Assembly (NCBI GenBank): GCA_047618185.1
Contig: JBLHKZ010000097.1
Location: 1 to 18,478, forward strand
DNA: 18,478 nucleotides
DNA from: JAYPEY01 sp047618185
GTDB lineage: Bacteria > Verrucomicrobiota > Verrucomicrobiia > Limisphaerales > JAYPEY01
Reading direction: 5' to 3'
Shown: piece after piece, positions 6,435-12,552 of the stretch
How positions within the stretch are numbered: position 1 is the first letter of the stretch
Layout: each line of letters opens with the position of its first letter
Program-made: the position numbers and the translations under genes
Notes under the pieces: model-generated
What the model was told of the DNA's origin: nothing
Database searches by the model: none
Seen by the model: the letters and a program-made list of their open reading frames with translations, nothing else

Positions 6435-7280
6435 TCAGTTCGATTTGGGCGCTGCAGCCATGGCGCAGCGAAAGCCGACATCGTTGCAGGTGGTGTTCAA
6501 TGGCTCGAAGCCCTGATGAAACGTCGTGCCGTGACGCAAACCATAGCCGTGCGCGCCTCCGCGGATGATGCCGCTGCGATGCCAGGAATCTTCCGGCTCG
6601 AATGGGATCTTGGCGACGTAAACATCGCTGACCCATTCCCAGGCGTTGCCGCACATGTCGTGAACTCCGTATGGACTCACGCCCTTTGGAAACTGGCCGA
6701 CCGCCATCTTTCGGCCGCCAAGCCGACAAACTGCAGTGTCCGCCACTTCTCGGCCGTCGAGAGTCTGGTAAGGCGATGGCCGCAGGTTGCACTTCGATCG
6801 GTCATACTCATTTCCCCAAGGGTACTTCCGTCCGTCGGTGCCGCGCGCGGCTTTTTCCCACTCGGCTCCCGTCGGCAATCGCTTGCCCGCCCATCGGGCA
6901 TAGACCTCGGCTTCGTGCTTCAACACGCGAGTCACCGGATACTCGTCTTCGCCATCAGGATACGGGTGGTCGGATTTGAAATCCCGGTACTCGCGGTTGG
7001 TGACCTCAAACTGGTCGATGTAGCACGCGGGAACGAAAACCTCGCGAATGGCCGGGACATCAAAATCGGCATTGGGATCGTCGCTCCCCATAAGGAACTT
7101 GCCCGCCGGGATCAAAACCATGCCCTCGGGCGGCGGCTGGTATTCCTGACGAAGCTGCCGAGCTTGATCCCACTGAACCCAGATCCAGCGTCCGCTGGCG
7201 CCGGTAGCCGTGAGCAGCAAGACCGCGAGCGTGATCATTCGCAGCGGTCGGCGGGTCGAGTTTTGTCGGAGGCGATTCAT
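6435..7280 (-). CDS. SUMF1/FGE-like domain protein, membrane-anchored, without the usual active-site cysteines
   Basis: The 281-aa protein starts with a basic stretch and one hydrophobic segment (residues ~14-32), probably a signal anchor, placing the rest in the periplasm. Residues ~52-275 form a formylglycine-generating-enzyme-type sulfatase-modifying-factor domain. Visible motifs are MVLIPAGKFLMGSDDP, EVTNREYRDF, RLPTGAEWEKAARG, YPWGN, YGVHDMCGNAWEWVSD, RGGAHGYG and DVGFRCA. True FGE enzymes carry catalytic cysteines shortly after the RGGS segment; here that stretch (GYGLRHGTTFHQGF) has none. It is thus more likely a non-enzymatic or ligand-binding family member than a sulfatase activator. 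No intact sulfatase is adjacent. The leuA leader follows its stop within about 60 bases, so limited read-through into leuA is possible. Confidence 0.85.
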   Translation of the reverse strand: MNRLRQNSTRRPLRMITLAVLLLTATGASGRWIWVQWDQARQLRQEYQPPPEGMVLIPAGKFLMGSDDPNADFDVPAIREVFVPACYIDQFEVTNREYRDFKSDHPYPDGEDEYPVTRVLKHEAEVYARWAGKRLPTGAEWEKAARGTDGRKYPWGNEYDRSKCNLRPSPYQTLDGREVADTAVCRLGGRKMAVGQFPKGVSPYGVHDMCGNAWEWVSDVYVAKIPFEPEDSWHRSGIIRGGAHGYGLRHGTTFHQGFEPLNTTCNDVGFRCAMAAAPKSN

Positions 7281-7431
7281 GGCGCCAGCTTGGCGAAAGT
7301 AACGAAACTACGATGCGCGGGTTCCGGGACTATTCGCAAGATCTGTCTGCTGGACTGCAATTATGTTTTCAGCGCAGCGAAAAGAAAGCCGTGTCATCCG
7401 TGTCAACCGCGGTTTATGTTTCGCGCCGCAT
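7281..7431. promoter_or_regulatory. Divergent intergenic region between the SUMF1-like gene and pgi
   Basis: This 151-bp region must hold promoters for both divergent genes. I cannot place convincing -35/-10 boxes. A small inverted repeat (CGCCA at 7283-7287 with TGGCG at 7291-7295) sits right before the SUMF1-like start. The stretch around 7390-7415 reads GTGTCATCCGTGTCAACCGC and then GGTTTA, which resembles a 'CCGTGTCATCCGTG...' interspersed repeat that I recall from many bacterial genomes. Confidence 0.4.
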
Positions 7432-9036
7432 ATGAGCGCTACAAACGAACAACTTTGGCAACGTTTCCAACAGTACTATACTGAGTTTCCAGCCATTGAT
7501 CTGGCGATCGATATCAGCCGGATGAGATTTTCAGATTCTTTTTGGCAATCGATGAAAAAGCCGATGGCCAAGGCATTTCGAGAAATGGAAAAGCTGGAGG
7601 CAGGCGCCATTTCCAATCCGGATGAGAAACGAATGGTGGGACATTATTGGCTAAGAAGCTCAAAAATGGCTCCAAACAAGGCGATTCAGTCCGAGATTCG
7701 CCGGGTAGTCAGCGCTGTGAAACGATTCAGCGGCGACGTCCATTCCGGAAAGGTCAAGGGCGCCAAGGGAGTGTTCAAGAACCTGCTGGTCATCGGGATC
7801 GGCGGATCCGCGCTGGGGCCGCAGTTTGTCGCCAAGGCTCTGGGGCAGCCCCGAAAGGACCGGATGAAGGTGTTCTTCTTCGACAACACAGACCCCGATG
7901 GAATGGACGCCGTTTTGTCTGAACTTCGCGGGCGGCTGGGTCAGACGCTGAGCGTCGTGATCTCGAAATCCGGCGGCACAAAAGAAACTCGAAATGGCAT
8001 GCTGGAGGCAAAAGCGGCCTACGAGGCGGCCGGATTTCAATTCGAACGCCACGCGGTGGCCGTCACGGGCGACGGCAGCAATTTGGATAAGATCGCGAAG
8101 GCGGGAAAGTGGCTGAAGCGATTCCCGATGTGGGATTGGGTTGGCGGCCGGACCAGCGAACTATCGGCTGTCGGGCTGTTGCCGGCCGCTCTTCAGGGTC
8201 TCGATATTGACGGCATGATCAAGGGCGCCGCTGCCTGCGACAAGGTCACACGAACGCCGACGGTGGAGGGCAATCCCGCCGCACAGCTGGCCCTGATGTG
8301 GCACTTCGCCGGAGGTGGTCGAGGCGCCAAGGACATGGTGATCCTGCCTTACAAGGATCGCCTCGAACTGTTTTCCAAGTACCTACAGCAACTGATCATG
8401 GAATCCCTTGGCAAGGAATTGGATCTGGAAGGCCGCGTCGTAAATCAGGGAATTGCGGTCTACGGAAATAAAGGAGCAACCGATCAACATGCTTATGTTC
8501 AACAACTTAGAGAAGGAGTGAGCAACTTTTTCGCGACCTTCATTGAGGTCCTGACTGATCGGGACGGCGATTCGATGCAAGTGGAAAGCGGTCAGGATGT
8601 TACCACGGGCGATTATTTGAATGGGTTCTTTCAAGGCACAAGAAAGGCTCTTTATGACAATAAAAGAGATTCGATAACGTTAACGATTTCCAAAGTGACA
8701 CCTTTTACGGTCGGAATGCTAATTGCGCTCTATGAACGAGCTGTTGGCCTCTATGCCTTTCTCGTTGGTGTTAATGCCTACCACCAGCCCGGCGTGGAGG
8801 CCGGCAAAGTCGCCGCGACCATCGTCGTGGATCTGCAGGTCGACATTCAGGAGTTTCTGGGATCACATACCGACGCAGCTTTCACGGCGGATCAAATTGC
8901 ATCGTCGCTCGGCCGAACCGAAGATGCCGAATCGGTCTTCAAAGTTTGTCAGCACCTGGCCGCGAATCCCGGGCACGCAATTTCGAAACAGGCTGGCAAG
9001 ACGCCAACTGACACGAAGTTCCAGCGGGTGGCGTAA
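7432..9036 (+). CDS. pgi: Glucose-6-phosphate isomerase
   Basis: Pgi interconverts glucose-6-phosphate and fructose-6-phosphate in cytoplasmic glycolysis and gluconeogenesis. I choose the ATG at 7432 (534 aa, MSATNEQLWQRF) instead of the ATG at 7363, because the extra 23 codons read through repeat-like intergenic sequence. Both sugar-isomerase subdomains are visible: VIGIGGSALGPQFVAKAL near residue 122 and VVISKSGGTKETRNGM near 178. WVGGRTSELSAVGLL follows. The catalytic motifs GNKGATDQHAYVQQL (catalytic His near 351) and YHQPGVEAGK (catalytic Lys near 458) are present. Length is normal for the family. Codon use changes along the gene: the first ~90 codons and roughly 8440-8780 are clearly more AT-rich than the rest. 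It stands alone between divergent and downstream genes. Confidence 0.95.
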   Translation: MSATNEQLWQRFQQYYTEFPAIDLAIDISRMRFSDSFWQSMKKPMAKAFREMEKLEAGAISNPDEKRMVGHYWLRSSKMAPNKAIQSEIRRVVSAVKRFSGDVHSGKVKGAKGVFKNLLVIGIGGSALGPQFVAKALGQPRKDRMKVFFFDNTDPDGMDAVLSELRGRLGQTLSVVISKSGGTKETRNGMLEAKAAYEAAGFQFERHAVAVTGDGSNLDKIAKAGKWLKRFPMWDWVGGRTSELSAVGLLPAALQGLDIDGMIKGAAACDKVTRTPTVEGNPAAQLALMWHFAGGGRGAKDMVILPYKDRLELFSKYLQQLIMESLGKELDLEGRVVNQGIAVYGNKGATDQHAYVQQLREGVSNFFATFIEVLTDRDGDSMQVESGQDVTTGDYLNGFFQGTRKALYDNKRDSITLTISKVTPFTVGMLIALYERAVGLYAFLVGVNAYHQPGVEAGKVAATIVVDLQVDIQEFLGSHTDAAFTADQIASSLGRTEDAESVFKVCQHLAANPGHAISKQAGKTPTDTKFQRVA

Positions 9037-9168
9037 CCGAAATCTCAGTTGGCAATGAGTTCGTGATGGATTCTATTTTAGTTTCCACGGCAATTGATAT
9101 TTTGCCTATTGTCGAGGCCGGTCGCCAAGTTTGAGTCGATCCAGTTCAACTGATTCAGTTCCAGTTCT

Positions 9169-11088
9169 ATGTTTGTCTATCCCAAGAAGTATGACGTGAT
9201 CGTGATTGGCGCCGGCCATGCCGGCGTTGAAGCCGCGCTCGCGGCCTGCCGCATGGGTTGCCAGACACTCATGCTCACGACCAATCCCGATACGATTGGG
9301 CAGATGTCCTGCAACCCCGCCATCGGAGGTTTGGCGAAGGGCCATCTCGCGCGCGAGATCGATGCACTGGGCGGCGAGATGGGCAAATGCACGGATATGA
9401 CCGGGCTTCAGTTCCGAATGCTGAACACCAAGAAAGGCCCCTCAGTCTGGGCTCCCCGGGCTCAGTGCGACAAGAAGGCCTACCAGTTTCGCATGAAGTG
9501 GATTTGCGAACGGATGGAGAATCTGGACATCAAGCAGGGTCAGGCTGCCAAGCTGCTCGAGCGGGACAAGGAAATTATCGGAGTCGAAACCAACCAGGAA
9601 GTTCAGTACAACGGCACGACCGTCGTAGTTACCACGGGCACCTTTCTACGGGGACTGATGCATATTGGGCAAACCAAGAGCGCGGGCGGCCGTGCCGGCG
9701 AATCGGCGTCAATGGGGTTGTCGGGATCGCTGAAGGAGATTGGCCTAGAGCTGGGTCGCCTGAAGACGGGCACACCGCCGCGGTTGTTGCGGCGTTCCTT
9801 GAACCTGGATGTCTGTGAAGAGCAGCCTGGCGATGAGCCGATTCCGTATTTCTCCTATTGGAAAGAGGATCTGTTCCACGTGGAACATTCTCAGGTCAAC
9901 CCGCTGGATCTGGGACATTCCGATGGAAAATACCCACCGGGGTCCGTTCTGGATCGTTTGAATGGACAGATGCCCTGTCATATCACGTTTACCACCGACC
10001 GCACGGCTGAACTGGTTCGCAAGAATCTTCACAAGTCTCCGATGTATTCGGGTGAGATTGAGGGCGTCGGTCCGCGTTATTGTCCGTCGATCGAGGACAA
10101 GATTGTTCGATTCGCCGACAAGGAGCGGCACCAGATCTTTTTGGAGCCGGAAGGCATTGCCACCGACGAATTCTATGTGAACGGGTTTTCGACCTGTCTG
10201 CCATTTGAGGTTCAGGTGGAATTGGTTCAGACGATCATCGGTTGCGAGAAGGCCGAGATTATGCGTCCGGCTTATGCGGTCGAGTATGACTTCGCCTTTC
10301 CCACCCAATTACACGCATCCTTGGAAACCAAGGTTTGCCGGAATCTTTACCTCGCCGGCCAGATTAACGGGACCTCCGGATATGAGGAGGCGGGAGCACA
10401 GGGATTGATGGCGGGCATCAATGCCGCCCGTCGGGTTCAAGAAAAGGATCCCATTGTGCTGCGTCGAGACCAGGCTTACATCGGAGTGCTGATTGATGAT
10501 CTGGTTACGAAGGGCACCAGTGAGCCTTATCGGATGTTCACTTCCCGCGCCGAGTATCGGCTTCTCTTGCGTCAGGACAATGCCGACCTGCGACTGTGTG
10601 ATCTCGCCTTTGAAGCGGGCCTTCTTCCGGAGCGCAACTACCGGCGTTTTCAGGCGAAACGCGACGCGATGAATCAGGAGCTGATTCGATTGGCCTCGGC
10701 TCATAGTCCGGAGGGTTCGATGGAGAAGCTCCTCAAGCGACCGGAGATCTCCTATCAGGATCTTCCTGATCGCAATGACGACCTGAGTGAGGAGGTAGTC
10801 CAGCAGGTAGAAATTGCGGTTAAGTATGCGGGCTATATCGCCCGCCAGGAGGTTGAGATTGAGAAGTTCCGAAGCGTCGAGGAGAAGCGGATTCCCGACT
10901 GGTTTGATTACGATTCGATTCCCAGCATGCGCAATGAATCCCGCCAGAAACTGAAGGAGATTCGTCCTGCGACCCTGGGGCAGGCTTCGCGCATTTCAGG
11001 AATCTCGCCAGCCGACATCAGCCTGGTCATGGTCTGGATGAAACGTGGAGCTCCGGAGGGATCTAAGATCTCTTCCGAGTCTGACTGA
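9169..11088 (+). CDS. mnmG: tRNA uridine-5-carboxymethylaminomethyl modification enzyme MnmG (GidA)
   Basis: With MnmE, MnmG uses FAD and methylenetetrahydrofolate to build the cmnm5 group on wobble uridine 34 of certain tRNAs in the cytoplasm. The 639-aa length is typical. The N-terminus has the dinucleotide-binding motif VIVIGAGHAGVEAALAACRMG (residues 10-30), then GQMSCNPAIGGLAKGHLARE with the conserved Cys and GLQFRMLNTKKGPSVWAPRAQ. Later motifs include LKTGTPPRL, GVGPRYCPSIEDKI, FLEPEG, the GQINGTSGYEEAGAQGLMAGINAA segment and FTSRAEYRLLLRQDNAD. The C-terminal helical domain that contacts MnmE ends in RISGISPADISLVMVWM. The gene contains a perfect parS site at 9872-9887. In many bacteria mnmG is followed by rsmG and parAB near the origin; here crcB lies in opposite orientation instead. 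Confidence 0.97.
   Translation: MFVYPKKYDVIVIGAGHAGVEAALAACRMGCQTLMLTTNPDTIGQMSCNPAIGGLAKGHLAREIDALGGEMGKCTDMTGLQFRMLNTKKGPSVWAPRAQCDKKAYQFRMKWICERMENLDIKQGQAAKLLERDKEIIGVETNQEVQYNGTTVVVTTGTFLRGLMHIGQTKSAGGRAGESASMGLSGSLKEIGLELGRLKTGTPPRLLRRSLNLDVCEEQPGDEPIPYFSYWKEDLFHVEHSQVNPLDLGHSDGKYPPGSVLDRLNGQMPCHITFTTDRTAELVRKNLHKSPMYSGEIEGVGPRYCPSIEDKIVRFADKERHQIFLEPEGIATDEFYVNGFSTCLPFEVQVELVQTIIGCEKAEIMRPAYAVEYDFAFPTQLHASLETKVCRNLYLAGQINGTSGYEEAGAQGLMAGINAARRVQEKDPIVLRRDQAYIGVLIDDLVTKGTSEPYRMFTSRAEYRLLLRQDNADLRLCDLAFEAGLLPERNYRRFQAKRDAMNQELIRLASAHSPEGSMEKLLKRPEISYQDLPDRNDDLSEEVVQQVEIAVKYAGYIARQEVEIEKFRSVEEKRIPDWFDYDSIPSMRNESRQKLKEIRPATLGQASRISGISPADISLVMVWMKRGAPEGSKISSESD
9872..9887. other. parS site inside mnmG
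   Basis: TGTTCCACGTGGAACA is a perfect 16-bp palindrome matching the chromosomal parS consensus bound by ParB. It is encoded in frame within MnmG as L-F-H-V-E-H. An identical 16-mer lies at 11122-11137, which makes chance occurrence very unlikely. Confidence 0.88.
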
Positions 11089-11121
11089 AGACTTGAACGA
11101 GACCTCGCATGATTCGCGGCA

Positions 11122-11137
11122 TGTTCCACGTGGAACA
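11122..11137. other. parS site in the mnmG-crcB spacer
   Basis: The second copy of TGTTCCACGTGGAACA lies in the ~60-bp gap between the converging mnmG and crcB genes. ParB-CTP loads at parS and spreads; such sites cluster near oriC. parA and parB themselves are not in this window. Confidence 0.9.
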
Positions 11138-11147
11138 CTTCGAGACG

Positions 11148-11546
11148 TCATCGATTCAATGCGGCGCCGGCGGTCAATCCCAACCAGACAGCAATCAGGC
11201 AAGAAACCACCGATAGCGCGACGTTCAATCCCGCCATGGTCAACTGCCCATCTTTCGCCAGGTTGAGGGTTTGGAGACTGAATGTAGAGAAGGTCGTGTA
11301 ACCCCCAAGCAGCCCGATCATCAGGAACTGTTGAATCGGCGTCGTAATCTGAAGACGACCGTTCTCGAGAGTGTAGGCAGCGGCGATTCCGATGAGCAGG
11401 CATCCGCTTACGTTGGCGACCAGCGTCCCGACAGGAAAGCCTTCCCCGAATCGCCTGGCCAACAAGGTTGATATCCAAAATCGCCCCATACCACCGAGCG
11501 CGCTTCCGAGTCCGATCAGCAAGTATGGCTTCAACACGGTAATCAT
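11148..11546 (-). CDS. crcB: Fluoride ion channel CrcB (Fluc family)
   Basis: This 132-aa inner-membrane protein has four hydrophobic segments, as in Fluc channels, which work as antiparallel dimers and let fluoride leave the cell. Recognisable motifs are GLGSALGGMGRFWIS in the first helix region, FPVGTLVANVSGCLLIG in the second, and GLLGGYTTFSTFSLQT in the third, containing the TTFSTFS segment of the central ion site. The ATG at 11546 follows GGAACGAG, an acceptable ribosome site. I looked upstream for the crcB-motif fluoride riboswitch and did not recognise its conserved segments, so regulation is unclear. It converges with mnmG, with a parS site between them. Confidence 0.93.
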   Translation of the reverse strand: MITVLKPYLLIGLGSALGGMGRFWISTLLARRFGEGFPVGTLVANVSGCLLIGIAAAYTLENGRLQITTPIQQFLMIGLLGGYTTFSTFSLQTLNLAKDGQLTMAGLNVALSVVSCLIAVWLGLTAGAALNR

Positions 11547-11760
11547 TCTCGTTCCAAGTTATTTTTGGCGTCGGTGATCTCGGCAGCAATTCAGGACTAT
11601 TGGGCGGTTGGAATCAATCCCAATCTATCCACTGTCATGTGGGAACTGTTTTTAACAAAAAGTTACGTAAGTATTTTATAGTAAGCATGTTACGAATTAC
11701 TTTGACGGTAAACGGTATGCTTTCAAATTTTTAAACCCCGGTTGAGAGTCATTCTGCGAG

Positions 11761-11925
11761 TCAGGTTGGCGCCTGCGCCTGCGAGCACGGGAATCCGTCC
11801 GGCGCGAACTGTTCTACAGATCCGGGAGTCGTATCCACGCAACGGAAAATTCGCGAAATGACATCGATCACGTTCTTGTCCCTAGCTTGAATTGTGTCCT
11901 CAAGAAATTGCACGGACCAACCCAT
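11761..11925 (-). CDS. Small hypothetical ORF (54 aa) or gene remnant
   Basis: On the minus strand an ATG at 11925 opens a 54-codon frame; the frame is also open ~14 codons further upstream, to a TGA. The peptide has a plausible globular look (MGWSVQFLEDTIQARDKNV, then a Cys-containing end), with mixed charged and hydrophobic residues rather than the Arg/Pro-rich composition of shadow frames. I recognise no family. There is no Shine-Dalgarno site. It may be the broken end of a larger protein, which would fit the debris around it. Confidence 0.22.
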   Translation of the reverse strand: MGWSVQFLEDTIQARDKNVIDVISRIFRCVDTTPGSVEQFAPDGFPCSQAQAPT

Positions 11926-12084
11926 GTAGCGCCAAACGTCAGAAATAGCGCCAGCCCAGTTTCCACTTTTTATCCGGCTCCCTGGGTGTCATGGGCGCTT
12001 CACCTGATGGCGAAAGACGTTGAACCGCAGGCGTTCAAATAAAAACGACTAAACTTTTCACATCCCCTTAATCAGGCTTGCCAC

Positions 12085-12200
12085 ATGGCCAAGCACAAAT
12101 CGACTGCCGAACCTTCCATTTTATCGCGTGTGCGCCTCGGGCCTCTTCTACCCGAGGAGCGTCCTCGCTTCGACCAACTGCTCCAAGAGCGCCACTATTT
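12085..12200 (+). pseudogene. N-terminal fragment of a DUF4338-type (DruA-like) protein
   Basis: Codons 13-38 from the ATG at 12085 read RVRLGPLLPEERPRFDQLLQ followed by ERHYL. This is the characteristic start of DUF4338 proteins, which are associated with transposon-like genes and the Druantia DruA family. After HYL the family normally continues with a V-G-E-x-L-R-Y segment, but here the frame runs into unrelated sequence. Only about 38 codons of an expected several hundred remain, so the gene is clearly dead. Confidence 0.5.
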
Positions 12201-12208
12201 GACTGGGG

Positions 12209-12325
12209 CGCGACTACATCTTCGGCCTCAAAGGCAAAGCCAACGCGCGACCAAAGAACGATCTCCCGACAAGGCTCAAGGCCAGCTTCCCCGATGCAAC
12301 ACCACCCCGCAACCCGGACAGATGA
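12209..12325 (+). pseudogene. Possible transposase fragment
   Basis: In a different frame, directly after the DUF4338 fragment, 38 codons read RDYIFGLKGKANARPKNDLP and onward to a TGA. D-Y-x-F-G-L-K-G resembles the strand in DDE transposases of the IS4/IS1380/ISAs1 type that carries 'DYxFGLxxN'. The match is short, so this is only a suggestion. Joining of two unrelated fragments within ten bases fits a decayed insertion site. Confidence 0.28.
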
Positions 12326-12552
12326 AATGCCCGTGCACGCGCCTCCCGCGCTTGGGCATTCGCGGTTGCATTGTTTTCAGAATGATGCATGTTCACGCGA
12401 GGCATTCGAAATTTCACAATGACTTTCTCGCCCGCCTCGCTCTCCGGCCCGCCGTTTGACGCGACTCGCCTGTTCTTCGCGGATTTGTTTTTCCCGATGG
12501 ATCATCCGAACGCGCGCGAACTCTCGCCGGCCAACTTAACATTTTCAAATAC

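Larger units (their letters stand above)
11547..12552. other. Gene-poor region with AT-rich patch and mobile-element debris
   Basis: About 1 kb between crcB and rnr without an intact gene. 11640-11740 is clearly AT-rich for this genome and contains a TTACGTAA palindrome (11663-11670). Only weak DnaA-box-like sequences are seen (for example CTATCCACT at 11625-11633). A 54-codon open frame lies on the minus strand at 11761-11925. At 12085-12325 are fragments of transposase-type genes. From 12330 to 12552 I see nothing beyond the presumed rnr promoter region, in which no clear boxes or Shine-Dalgarno site can be placed. Confidence 0.6.

Noticed and set aside
6516..7484. A 322-codon plus-strand frame opposite the SUMF1-like gene
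   Set aside because: It covers a gene with many family motifs on the other strand and runs into the pgi start region in another frame.
11547..11700. Fluoride riboswitch before crcB
   Set aside because: I searched the minus-strand leader for the conserved crcB-motif segments and could not recognise them.
11600..12070. Replication origin oriC
   Set aside because: parS nearby and one AT-rich patch are suggestive, but no cluster of good DnaA boxes is visible.
11088..12552. rsmG or parA/parB behind mnmG
   Set aside because: No frame in this stretch shows RsmG methyltransferase or ParA/ParB motifs; only parS, crcB and debris are present.
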